Below are positions 14,899 to 24,340 of a DNA stretch of 64,000 nt, piece by piece. How positions within the stretch are numbered: position 1 is the stretch's first letter; each line of letters begins with the position of its first letter. The DNA is taken from contig JAJTDE010000007.1 of the NCBI GenBank assembly GCA_021298085.1, forward strand, positions 21,931 to 85,930, written 5' to 3'. A model generated the notes under the pieces. The model saw nothing but the letters and a program-made list of their open reading frames with translations. It did not search any database and had not been told where the DNA came from. Position numbers and translations under genes: made by a program. This DNA is from Rubrivivax sp. (GTDB lineage Bacteria > Pseudomonadota > Gammaproteobacteria > Burkholderiales > Burkholderiaceae_C).

Positions 14899-15576
14899 AT
14901 GAGTGCACCCGGCCACGACCGACGCCTGCATCCCCACGGCGTCAGCACAACACGTTTATCGCGACCCCCGCGGCTGGCTGCCGGTCAGCGCGGCGTGGTC
15001 CTGCTGTTCGGCATGATTGCACTGGTGGTGCTGCTGATCGGCACCACGGCGCTGGTGCGGTCCATGAACACCTCGCTGATGACAGCCGGCAACTTCGGCT
15101 TCAAGCGCGACCTGACCAACCAGGGTGAACGTGCGATCCGGGTCGTGCTGCAGGCCCTGCAGACGGGCGCACTGACCAGCGAGGCCACGCGTGAGTCCAA
15201 TCAGGTCAACAGCAACTACAGCGCCAGTCTGCTGCCCAGCAACCCCCAGGGAATACCGCTGGCGCTGCTGACCGATGGGGCCTTCGCCGCCGTGGGTGTC
15301 AGCAGCAACGACATCTCCGTGGCCGACATGGGCATCACCGTGCGTTATGTGGTGGACCGCATCAGTGCGGCCGCAGGCCCCGCCGACACCAGCAACACGG
15401 TGATGGCCGACAACACCGTGCCCTCGGGTGGCAGCGGCAGCGAACTGATGACCGCCATGGACAGCTCCAGCGGTGGCCAGGGAGCCCTCGCGCCACAGGT
15501 GGTCTACCGCATCAGCGTGCGCGTCACGGGCCCGCGCAATACGCAGTCGTTCTACCAGTCCACGTTGAAGCTTTGA
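14899..15576 (+). CDS. pilX: PilX-like minor pilin assembly protein
   Basis: 'QRGVVLLFGMIALVVLLIGTTALVRSMNTSLMTAGNFGFKRDL'; upstream of pilY1. Confidence 0.8.
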   Translation: MSAPGHDRRLHPHGVSTTRLSRPPRLAAGQRGVVLLFGMIALVVLLIGTTALVRSMNTSLMTAGNFGFKRDLTNQGERAIRVVLQALQTGALTSEATRESNQVNSNYSASLLPSNPQGIPLALLTDGAFAAVGVSSNDISVADMGITVRYVVDRISAAAGPADTSNTVMADNTVPSGGSGSELMTAMDSSSGGQGALAPQVVYRISVRVTGPRNTQSFYQSTLKL

Positions 15577-15653
15577 TCGCCTTGAGGCCCACACCGGCCG
15601 ACCCAACCGCTCAATCGCCTGATCTCTCTCGCACCACAGAGGACACCACCACC

Positions 15654-18600
15654 ATGCCCACTTTGCTGCGCAAACACTTCCCCAACCTGGCGCGCCGCGC
15701 GGCCGTGGCCGTCACGACGGCCTTGCTGACGGCCAGCGTGATGGCCACCACGCCGCTGGCCGATCAACCGGTCTTCAGTGCCACCTCGGTGCCGGGCAAC
15801 ATCGCCCTGGCCCTGTCGGTGGAGTTCCCTACCGCGGTGAGCGTGGCCCACACCGACAACACCTTCAAGCCGGACGATCGTTACATGGGTTACTTTGACC
15901 CGGAGAAGTGCTACCTGTACTACCGCTCCAGCAACGAGGCTGCGCAACGGGACAGCCACTTCTATCCCTCGGGCACCGCCAGCGCCAGACTGTGCACCGG
16001 CACCCAGGACGGCAAGTGGAGTGGCAACTTCCTGAACTGGGCCACGATGCAGACCATCGACCCGTTCCGCTGGGTGCTCACCGGGGGTTACCGCTCCAAG
16101 GACGACGTGGGCATGACCTTGATCGAGAAGGCGTGGGCTTCGGGACAAGGCGGCGCCGGCAACTTTCCGAATCGCACCCTCAACGTATCCTCTGCGGTCA
16201 GCAACGTCACCCCCTTCAACCGCAGCCAGTTCAACATGCGCATCCATGGCCTGGGCAATGCGATGCGGTTCTCGATCAATGGCGATGTCAACAGCACGCC
16301 AACCCACTACAGCGACGGCACGCAACTGAACGACAACACAACGTACGAGATGATCGTCAGGGTCCGGGTCTGTGACACCACCAGTGGCGCCGGTCCGCTG
16401 GAGAGCAACTGCACACGGTACGGGAACGGTGACTACAAACCCACCGGACTGATGCAGCAGTACGCCGAGCAGATCCGCTTCAGCGCATTTGGCTACCTGA
16501 ACGACAGCAACATCTACCGCGACGGCGGTGTGCTGCGCGCACGCCAGAAGTTTGTCGGCCCGAAGCTCATCGCCCCAGGGGCGCCGGCCAGCAGCAACCC
16601 GGCCGCCGAATGGGACGCCCACACGGGCATCTTCATCCGAAACCCTGACAGCGCCGACGCCATCAACACCAACACTGCCTTCGGCGTGTCGATCGCCGAC
16701 AGCGGCGTCATCAACTACCTCAACAAGTTCGGACAGATCACCCCCGGAAACTACAAGAAGTACGACAACGTCACGGAGATGTACTACGCTGCCCTGCGCT
16801 ACTTCAGGAAGCTGGGCAATGTGGCTGAGTGGACCAGCATGAGTGGCGCCAGTACAGCCACCAAGTCCACCTGGGTCGACGGCTTTCCGGTGATCACCAA
16901 CTGGGACGATCCAATCCAGTATTCCTGCCAGCGCAACTTCATCCTCGGGATCGGCGACGTCAATACCCACGCCGACCGAAACTTGCCGGGCGCCAGCGGC
17001 ACCTACGAGCCCTCCCAGCCCGCCGCGGTGACGGCCGACACGACGGTCAATGCCGTGACGGCCACCAACAAGGTGGGCCAGCTGCACGGGGTCGGCGACA
17101 TCGGCAACACGCAGCTCTACAGCGGCGCCCTGATGGCAGGGCTGGCCTACGACGCCAACACCCAGGACATTCGCCCCGACGACCCTGCCGACCTGCTGCG
17201 CACCAAGGGGCGCCAGTCGGTGCAGACGTATTGGCTGGACGTGCTGGAGTTCCAGACCTACCAGAAAGACAACAAGTACTACCTGGCCACCAAGTACGGC
17301 GGCTTTGGCGTGCCCGAAGGCTTTGACGCCTACGGCCGCACGACCGACATCCCGACGCAATGGTGGCGCACCAACACCGACCTGGTGGGCACACAGCCCC
17401 GGCCCGACACCTACTTCATCGCATCCAGGCCCGATCAGATCGTGACTGGCCTCACCCAGGCCTTTGCCAACATCGCGTCCCGGCTGAAGGCCTTCACGAC
17501 CTCGTTTGCGACCTCGCTGCCGCAGGTCTCGGCGAGCGGCGCCGCCAGCTACGCCACCCAGTTCGACTCTCGCGGCTGGACCGGCGAGCTGATGGCCAAC
17601 CAGACCACCATCGATGCCAGCTCCGGGCTGCCCAAGCAGACCGAAGCCTGGCGCTTCTCCTCGCTGCTGGACACACAGGCGAGCGGCGATGGCTGGGATA
17701 CGAAAAGGCACATCGCGACCTGGAATACCGCGGCACGCTCGCCGGCGGCCTTCAGGCTGGCCTCCCTGGGCACCGCACAGGCAGCCGCGCTGGACACCAC
17801 GGCGCGGCCCGGCAATGACGCACAGGACCTGCTGAACTACCTGCGAGGCGAAAAGCTCCACGAGCGTTCTTCCACGGGGAGCGGCAGTGCGCGCGCTTAC
17901 CGTGACCGCAGCTCGAACATGGGCGACGTGGGGAACTTCAAGGCACGTGCAGTGGGCCGCCCCGATGCACCCTATTCCAACTCGACCAACCCGGGGTACT
18001 CGGACTTCAAGGCCGACAAGTCCTCCCGGCCGACCGTGGTCTATGTCGGCACCAATGCGGGCATGGTGCACGCCGTGCACGGCGCGCTCACCGGCGTCAA
18101 TGCCGGCCGCGAGCTCTTCGCCTATGTGCCGGGTGCCCTCTTCACCGGCCCCAGCGGGGCACCGTCCACCAATGGCCTGCAGGCCCTGGCCAACCCCGAG
18201 TACCAGCACCGCAACTTCGTCGACGCCACACCCACCGTGGCGGATGTGGACTTCGGCCGTACCTCGGGAGGCAGTGGCACTGACTGGCGAACCGTGCTCG
18301 TAGGCGGGCTGGGCAAGGGCGGCCGCGCCGTCTATGCCCTGGACATCACCAACCCGGCCGATGTGACGATAGAAGCCGATGCCGTGTCACGCGTGCTCTG
18401 GGAGTTCACCGACCCCGACCTCGGGTTTGTCTATGGCGAGCCGGCCATCGTCAAGACACGCAGGCATGGTTGGGTGGTCATCGTCGCATCGGGCTACAAC
18501 AACGCCGATGGGGGGGGCTACCTGTTCTTCATCAACCCCCGCACTGGCGTGTTGCTGGACAAGGTGTCCACCGGCGTCGGAACGGCGTCGGCCCAGGCCG

Positions 18601-19439
18601 GCATGGCCCATGTCCAGCCCTTCCTGCTCGACCGTACCGACGGCACGGCCGACGCCGTCTACGCCGGTGACCTGCTGGGCAACCTGTGGCGCTTTGACGT
18701 CTCCGCCGATGGCTCGCTGCCTGCGCCATTGCTGATGGCCGAACTGCGCGACAGCTCCGCCAACCCGCTGCCCGTGACGAGCCGGCCTCTGGTGGTGGTG
18801 CATCCCGAGAACGGGCGCCGCTACGTGACTGTGGGTACCGGTCGCCTGTTGGACGTCTCTGACACCAGCAGTGCGCAGCAACAGCGCTTCTTTGCCATCA
18901 TGGATGGCAACGCATCCAAGTTCTCCCGCAGCAACGGGGCTGATCTGCCCAGCGGCATCAGCTGGCCCATCCGCACCGCACAACTCAGGCAACTCACCGA
19001 CCTGACCCAGAAGGTGGTCCTGAACCTCAACACCGAAGTCGGTTGGTACTACGACCTGGGGCTGGCCGCGGGTGTCGGTTGGCGCGTGATCTCCGACGCC
19101 ACGTCGTTCTACGGCACCGTGGCCTTCTCAGCCATGCAGCCTGGCGGCTCGACCAATCCCTGCGAGCCAGGTGGCAACAACCGCGTCTTTGCGATCGACC
19201 TGGGCAGCGGGCAGAGCAAGCTCACCAGCACCGCCAACCCGACGGCCACGACACCTGTGGTGCAGTATGTGTCGGTCCTGCCAGGCGTGGTCACCGACCT
19301 GCGCTTCTACAGCGTCAACGGCAAGGCCCGGCTGATCGGTGGCTCCGATTCAGGGGGCACCGGTGTGATGCATGGGTCTTGGGGCACCAGCGGTGCCATG
19401 CGGCGCATGAACTGGCGCGAAGTGATCCTCAACGAGTGA
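15654..19439 (+). CDS. pilY1: type IV pilus tip/assembly protein PilY1
   Basis: Large secreted protein with C-terminal propeller, 'RPTVVYVGTNAGMVHAVHG...GRELFAYVPGALF', 'VYAGDLLGNLWRFDV'; start ATG 15654. Confidence 0.88.
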   Translation: MPTLLRKHFPNLARRAAVAVTTALLTASVMATTPLADQPVFSATSVPGNIALALSVEFPTAVSVAHTDNTFKPDDRYMGYFDPEKCYLYYRSSNEAAQRDSHFYPSGTASARLCTGTQDGKWSGNFLNWATMQTIDPFRWVLTGGYRSKDDVGMTLIEKAWASGQGGAGNFPNRTLNVSSAVSNVTPFNRSQFNMRIHGLGNAMRFSINGDVNSTPTHYSDGTQLNDNTTYEMIVRVRVCDTTSGAGPLESNCTRYGNGDYKPTGLMQQYAEQIRFSAFGYLNDSNIYRDGGVLRARQKFVGPKLIAPGAPASSNPAAEWDAHTGIFIRNPDSADAINTNTAFGVSIADSGVINYLNKFGQITPGNYKKYDNVTEMYYAALRYFRKLGNVAEWTSMSGASTATKSTWVDGFPVITNWDDPIQYSCQRNFILGIGDVNTHADRNLPGASGTYEPSQPAAVTADTTVNAVTATNKVGQLHGVGDIGNTQLYSGALMAGLAYDANTQDIRPDDPADLLRTKGRQSVQTYWLDVLEFQTYQKDNKYYLATKYGGFGVPEGFDAYGRTTDIPTQWWRTNTDLVGTQPRPDTYFIASRPDQIVTGLTQAFANIASRLKAFTTSFATSLPQVSASGAASYATQFDSRGWTGELMANQTTIDASSGLPKQTEAWRFSSLLDTQASGDGWDTKRHIATWNTAARSPAAFRLASLGTAQAAALDTTARPGNDAQDLLNYLRGEKLHERSSTGSGSARAYRDRSSNMGDVGNFKARAVGRPDAPYSNSTNPGYSDFKADKSSRPTVVYVGTNAGMVHAVHGALTGVNAGRELFAYVPGALFTGPSGAPSTNGLQALANPEYQHRNFVDATPTVADVDFGRTSGGSGTDWRTVLVGGLGKGGRAVYALDITNPADVTIEADAVSRVLWEFTDPDLGFVYGEPAIVKTRRHGWVVIVASGYNNADGGGYLFFINPRTGVLLDKVSTGVGTASAQAGMAHVQPFLLDRTDGTADAVYAGDLLGNLWRFDVSADGSLPAPLLMAELRDSSANPLPVTSRPLVVVHPENGRRYVTVGTGRLLDVSDTSSAQQQRFFAIMDGNASKFSRSNGADLPSGISWPIRTAQLRQLTDLTQKVVLNLNTEVGWYYDLGLAAGVGWRVISDATSFYGTVAFSAMQPGGSTNPCEPGGNNRVFAIDLGSGQSKLTSTANPTATTPVVQYVSVLPGVVTDLRFYSVNGKARLIGGSDSGGTGVMHGSWGTSGAMRRMNWREVILNE

Positions 19440-20118
19440 GGATCGGCGCGCGAGTGGCCCGCTTCGGTGGCCGGCCCCGCGGGCGCAATTGCAAAGGCAC
19501 CGGCGTCAAGGGCTGCAACTGTGTGCGCCAGCCGTCTTCGCCCAGAGGGCGGCCGCTGCGCAGCGCACGCCTCAGGGCGACGCTCTGGGCATCGCTGAGG
19601 CCGCCATCGATCAGCAACTGCCAGCGTGCTTGCCGCTCGAAGGGTGTGTTGCCCAGCGTCCAGTACGACTGGGGGTCAGCCACACCGTGGACCTCTCCCT
19701 GCCCCAGATGGTGTGCACGGGTGCTCAAGCCAGGGTGCTCCGGCACGCTGCGTTCGAGCCAGACCAGGGCGAGGCGCTCCCAGTGCCCAGGCTGAACAAC
19801 CGCGCTGCGAAAGCGGCCATCCCACAGCGTGCCATTGCGGCCATGGCGGGCGTTGAACCAGGCCACGTAGCGACGCCCCATGTCCTGGACAAGCCGTGCC
19901 AATGCGGCCGCCTCATGGGGCGTGGCCAACAGGGCATACCAGGTAGGCGACACATGCCAGCCGTGCAGCAGCACACGCTGGGTGGCGGCCACCTCGCGCA
20001 CCATCGCCTGCCACTGCTGGGCATCGCGCGCATCGTGCACCACAGCCTGGCCGTTATGCCCGCCCTGCAACACCAGGTGCGCGAGCCCCGGAATCACGAT
20101 GCGTGGATGGCGCGCCAT
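19429..20118 (-). CDS. REP-associated tyrosine transposase (RAYT/Y1_Tnp-like) family protein with degenerate HUH motif
   Basis: 'MARHPRIVIPGLAHLVLQGGHNGQAVVHDARD...GRRYVAWFNARHGRNGTLWDGRFRSAVV...YWTLGNTPFERQA' matches the family framework; position expected to read H-F-H reads W-Y-A. Confidence 0.75.
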   Translation of the reverse strand: MARHPRIVIPGLAHLVLQGGHNGQAVVHDARDAQQWQAMVREVAATQRVLLHGWHVSPTWYALLATPHEAAALARLVQDMGRRYVAWFNARHGRNGTLWDGRFRSAVVQPGHWERLALVWLERSVPEHPGLSTRAHHLGQGEVHGVADPQSYWTLGNTPFERQARWQLLIDGGLSDAQSVALRRALRSGRPLGEDGWRTQLQPLTPVPLQLRPRGRPPKRATRAPILTR

Positions 20119-20131
20119 GGCTGCCCGCGAC

Positions 20132-21232
20132 TCAGGCTTTGCAGCGCCGCTCGATCACCTCGGCCACCAGGGCGGCATCTGCACCCTGCACAACCGCCTC
20201 TCCCAGGCGCTTCAGCAGCACATAGCGGATGCGCCCCTCCAATGACTTCTTGTCATGCCCCATCAACTCGAGGTAGCGCGACGCGCCGAGCGCTGGCCCC
20301 TGGACGGGCAGACCGGCGCGCTGCACGAGGTGCTCCAACCGGGCGGCCAGACCAGGGTCGATCAAGCCCAGGCGAACGGACAGGTCGGCAGCCATCAGCA
20401 TCCCGCAACCCACCGCTTCGCCATGGAGCCATTGCCCATAGCCCAAGCCGGTCTCGATCGCGTGGCCGAAGGTGTGGCCAAAGTTCAGGATGGCGCGCAG
20501 CCCTGACTCTCGCTCGTCGGCACCCACCACCTCGGCCTTGATCTCGCAGGCACGTTGCACGGCATGGGCCAGGGCCGCCGGGTCCCGCGCCAGCAGCGCG
20601 TCCAGGTTCTGCTCGAGCCAGCCAAAGAACCCCGCATCGGCAATCGGCCCGTACTTGATGACTTCACCCAGGCCCGCGCTGAACTCGCGGTCCGGCAGGG
20701 TGTCGAGTGTGGCCAGGTCACACAGCACGCGCAGTGGCTGGTAGAACAGCCCGATCATGTTCTTGCCCAGCGGGTGGTTGATGGCCGTCTTGCCGCCCAC
20801 CGAGGAGTCCACCTGCGCCAGCAAGGTGGTCGGGATCTGCACAAAGGGCACGCCGCGCATGTAGCAGCCCGCGGCAAATCCGGTCATGTCACCGACGACC
20901 CCGCCCCCCAGTGCATACAGGACCGTGTGCCGGTCAGCGCCCGCGCCGAGCAGGGCGTCAAAAATACGGTTCAGCGCAGGCCAATCCTTGTGCACTTCGC
21001 CGTCCGGCAGGCTGAGCAGCTCGACGTGCGCGTGTCGCTGCCGCAGTCGGGCCAGGACCGGCGCCGCCCAGAGCGGCGCCACTGTCTCGTTGCTCACCAC
21101 CAGCGCGCGGTGCGAGCGGGGCAGCCCTTCCCAGCTGGACGGGTCATCCAGCAGTGAACGGCCGATCAGGATGTCGTACTCTGCCGAGGCGGCCTTGACA
21201 GAGACACGGGTAGGGGCAACAGAAGCGCTCAT
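20132..21232 (-). CDS. aroB: 3-dehydroquinate synthase
   Basis: '[85 protein letters not shown]'; start at internal ATG 21232. Confidence 0.96.
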   Translation of the reverse strand: MSASVAPTRVSVKAASAEYDILIGRSLLDDPSSWEGLPRSHRALVVSNETVAPLWAAPVLARLRQRHAHVELLSLPDGEVHKDWPALNRIFDALLGAGADRHTVLYALGGGVVGDMTGFAAGCYMRGVPFVQIPTTLLAQVDSSVGGKTAINHPLGKNMIGLFYQPLRVLCDLATLDTLPDREFSAGLGEVIKYGPIADAGFFGWLEQNLDALLARDPAALAHAVQRACEIKAEVVGADERESGLRAILNFGHTFGHAIETGLGYGQWLHGEAVGCGMLMAADLSVRLGLIDPGLAARLEHLVQRAGLPVQGPALGASRYLELMGHDKKSLEGRIRYVLLKRLGEAVVQGADAALVAEVIERRCKA

Positions 21233-21278
21233 GGGTCTGCAGTGTAGGGCGCGCGTGGTGCGCCACACCGCGGGGCGC

Positions 21279-21887
21279 TCAGCCCGCCGGCGGCACCAAC
21301 GGGGAGTCAGGCGACGCCGGCCCCTCGAAAGACGCCACGGGTTGAACCGCGTCTTCGCCCAGTTCCAGCTGCATGCGCACCATTGCCACCAGCGTCGCCA
21401 CCGAGGGTCGGGCCGCCTCGACGGTGTAATGCGCGGTCTCGCGGTACAGCGGGTCACGCTCCCGGAACAGGTCGCGCAGCCGTTTCAACGGGTCGGCCAC
21501 CTGCAACAGCGGGCGCTGGGTGTCGTGCCTCAGGCGACGAAACAATTCTTCAGGGGTTGAGCGCAGGTAGATCACGCGCCGGTGCTCACGCAGCACAGTC
21601 CGGTTCTGTGGCCGCAGCACAGCGCCGCCGCCGGTGGCCAAGACCGTGCCGGGCTGTTGCGCAAGCTCTGTCAGCACGCTGCTTTCGAGCTCCCGGAACG
21701 CGGCCTCACCATGGACCTCAAAGAAGTCCCTGACCGGCATCCCCACCCGCTGCTCGATGGCATGGTCGGTGTCGACAAAAAGCAGCCCCAGCTGGCGCGC
21801 CACCAGCCGCCCGACCGTGGACTTGCCACAGCCGGGCATGCCGACAAGGGCGACGGGCTTGGAGGGGCTCAAGTCGCTGGCAGCCAC
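21279..21887 (-). CDS. aroK: shikimate kinase
   Basis: '[57 protein letters not shown]'. Confidence 0.94.
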   Translation of the reverse strand: MAASDLSPSKPVALVGMPGCGKSTVGRLVARQLGLLFVDTDHAIEQRVGMPVRDFFEVHGEAAFRELESSVLTELAQQPGTVLATGGGAVLRPQNRTVLREHRRVIYLRSTPEELFRRLRHDTQRPLLQVADPLKRLRDLFRERDPLYRETAHYTVEAARPSVATLVAMVRMQLELGEDAVQPVASFEGPASPDSPLVPPAG

Positions 21888-24284
21888 TCAGTTCGGGTTG
21901 GTGCAGGCGCTCTCTCGACCATACGGGCTGACCCGGAAGGCGGGCGCCTTGGTCTGGTCCGTCACGTCGTCACCCGGTGCGGGAAGGTTCCCCAGACCGT
22001 AGTAGAGACCGCTGTAGCGCGCGCGTGCCTCTGTGCCGGAAATACCGGACGCCGTGACCGTGATGATGTAGTCGACCCAGGTGGCTAGGTCCTTGCCGTA
22101 CTCGATCTGCACAATCGCCAGGCCATTGGCATCGGTCTTGGCCGCGCCTACCATCTTGATGGCCACGTCCGATTTCCGGGCGTCGAGCTGGCCGTTCCAG
22201 TTCAAGTCTTCCTCACGCCCCCCCAACGAAGGCGCTGCCACGTCGGGATCAAAGCGGCCAGCCTCCCGGACACCGTTGCGGTTCACGTCTTCCTGCGGGC
22301 AGCTGGGTTGGATCGTCGAGCTCAGCTGGTTCCAGGCGCGGGTGGCCGCGTTCCATTGGTAGTTCTCGGTCTGCGCCAACCTCATCTGCTGCGTCCAGAG
22401 CTCACCACTCCAGACATAGTCGCCCTTGTAGTACGCCGGCAGATCAATCGACGGTGTGATCAGCACGTCGGGCTTGGCCTGGCCGGCGGCATCCACCACC
22501 ATCACCACAAACTCCTTGATGTAGGTCAGGTCGGCCGCACCCTTCTTGATCAGCTCGTTGGTCCGGATGCTGACGGCCAGGGCCTCTTGCACCACGGTCA
22601 GCGTCGAACGCGCCTGGTTGGGGCAGGTGGCAGGGTCGAAGTCGTTGGTGTCATAGCAGATGCGCACCGTGACACCTGCCGTCGGGCTGGCCCGCTGGCC
22701 AGGTGTGAAGGTGCCGCGGGCCGCGCCTGAGGTGTCTGAGAAGGCGTAGGTGCCGCCCAGCCAGCTCACCTGTCCATCGGTGGAGTTGGCATTGCCGTCG
22801 AGGTCAAAGCGCACACGCACCCGGGGGATCGGCTGGTTGTTGGCGCCGTAGAAGAGCGCCCGCAGTTCCACCTGGTTGGCGACGCTGCCCACCGTGTTGA
22901 CCGAGACCACACTGGGGCTCGGGGTGATCGAGGCCGATTGGGGCACCGAGCTGGCCGGGTCGATGGCGCCGGTGCCAATCTCGACCGTCGAGATTCGCTC
23001 AGCACCGGCCGCGCTGGCGGTGAAGGTGACATTGCCGGCTGGTGCCGTGTAGCTGTAGACAAACTTTCCGTTGATGTCCGTCAGGCCTGAGGCTGCCGGC
23101 AAGCCTGGCGCCGTGATCGACACGTTCTGGCCCACCATGGGCAGGCCGTTGGTGTCCACCAGCGTGTATTCGACGCGATTGCCCGTCGAGCCGGAGTTCA
23201 CGCGCGGGGCAAACGATGCACGCAACTCGGCCCCTTCCACGGTGAACGAGGAAGAGCGGGTGAGGCTGCCACTGGTGGCAGTGACAGTCACGACCCGGTT
23301 GGAGCGGTCTGCACCGATGGCCACGGCAGCCGTGACCTGCCCTTGCGCATTGGTGGTCGTGCCACTCACGGTGGCCACCGCGCTGGCGTCGACCCGGATC
23401 GTCACCGGGATGCCGTTGAGGGCGTTGCGGTTGCCGTCGACGGCTGTGGCCGTCGCGGTGATGGTGCTGCTGCCGCCGTTGTTCAGCTTGGGTGCGCTCA
23501 GCACCAGGCTGAGATCGGCTGCCGTGGGAGGGCCTACACCCGTCACGTCGGTTACCAGCACTTGCGCGGTGCGAACCGTGTTGCCGGAACGGGCGGTGAT
23601 GGTGATCGCGCGGTTGGTGCGGTCGCTGCCCACGCCCACGGCGCCTGTGACCACGCCTTGATCGTTGGTGACCGAACCACTGGGCACCAGCACCGCGTTG
23701 GCATCGACCGTCAAGCTCACGTCGACACCGCGCAGCACGTTGCGCTTGGCGTCCAGGGCCGTCGCGGTGGCGGTGACCGACTGGGCGCCGGTGTTGGCAA
23801 TGGTGGGGGATGACAGCGACAGGATCAGGTCAGCAGCCACGGCTGACGCGCCGCCCGCGTCACGCACCTCGAGGGTGGCTGTCCGGGTGATGCTGCCGCT
23901 GACAGCGGTCACCGTCACCGTGCGAACGCTGCGGTCGGCACCGATCCCGACATTGGCCGTCAACTGGCCTTGCGTGTCAGTCTTGGTCGCCCCGGGGGTC
24001 ACAATCGCATTGGCATCGACGGAGAGCGTCACCGGAACGCCGGACACCGCATTGCGGTTGGCATCGATGGCCGTGGCCGTCGCGACCACCGACTCAGTGC
24101 CATTGTTGGCCACGTTAGGTGCACTGAGCACCAGCACCACATCGGCAGCCACCGGCGCCTTGCTGTTGCTGGTGCCACCACCCCCTCCTACCACGGGCGT
24201 TCCAGCGTCGCCGCCCCCACCACACGCCGCCAGCGTGAGTGTCATGAGCCCAAGCGCCAACCAGCGAGTCCATACGCTCTTCAT
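21888..24284 (-). CDS. putative lipoprotein with tandem Ig-like (Big-1/invasin-type) domains
   Basis: Lipobox-like 'LTLAACGGGG'; three similar ~100-aa units ('ADVVLVLSAPNVANNGTESVVATATAIDANRNAVSGVPVTLSVDANA...', 'ADLILSLSSPTIANTGAQSVTATATALDAKRNVLRGVDVSLTVDANA...', 'ADLSLVLSAPKLNNGGSSTITATATAVDGNRNALNGIPVTIRVDASA...'); D-x-N-x-N-G motifs near the C-terminus. Confidence 0.8.
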   Translation of the reverse strand: MKSVWTRWLALGLMTLTLAACGGGGDAGTPVVGGGGGTSNSKAPVAADVVLVLSAPNVANNGTESVVATATAIDANRNAVSGVPVTLSVDANAIVTPGATKTDTQGQLTANVGIGADRSVRTVTVTAVSGSITRTATLEVRDAGGASAVAADLILSLSSPTIANTGAQSVTATATALDAKRNVLRGVDVSLTVDANAVLVPSGSVTNDQGVVTGAVGVGSDRTNRAITITARSGNTVRTAQVLVTDVTGVGPPTAADLSLVLSAPKLNNGGSSTITATATAVDGNRNALNGIPVTIRVDASAVATVSGTTTNAQGQVTAAVAIGADRSNRVVTVTATSGSLTRSSSFTVEGAELRASFAPRVNSGSTGNRVEYTLVDTNGLPMVGQNVSITAPGLPAASGLTDINGKFVYSYTAPAGNVTFTASAAGAERISTVEIGTGAIDPASSVPQSASITPSPSVVSVNTVGSVANQVELRALFYGANNQPIPRVRVRFDLDGNANSTDGQVSWLGGTYAFSDTSGAARGTFTPGQRASPTAGVTVRICYDTNDFDPATCPNQARSTLTVVQEALAVSIRTNELIKKGAADLTYIKEFVVMVVDAAGQAKPDVLITPSIDLPAYYKGDYVWSGELWTQQMRLAQTENYQWNAATRAWNQLSSTIQPSCPQEDVNRNGVREAGRFDPDVAAPSLGGREEDLNWNGQLDARKSDVAIKMVGAAKTDANGLAIVQIEYGKDLATWVDYIITVTASGISGTEARARYSGLYYGLGNLPAPGDDVTDQTKAPAFRVSPYGRESACTNPN

Positions 24285-24340
24285 CGCAATACCCCAAAGA
24301 TAAGGCTGTCAGCCGACGTGATGCTCTTCAGCAGTTCACT

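Noticed and set aside
15552-18209. 885-aa - strand ORF
   Set aside because: Antisense to pilY1; low-complexity G/V/A/H/R composition, no motif
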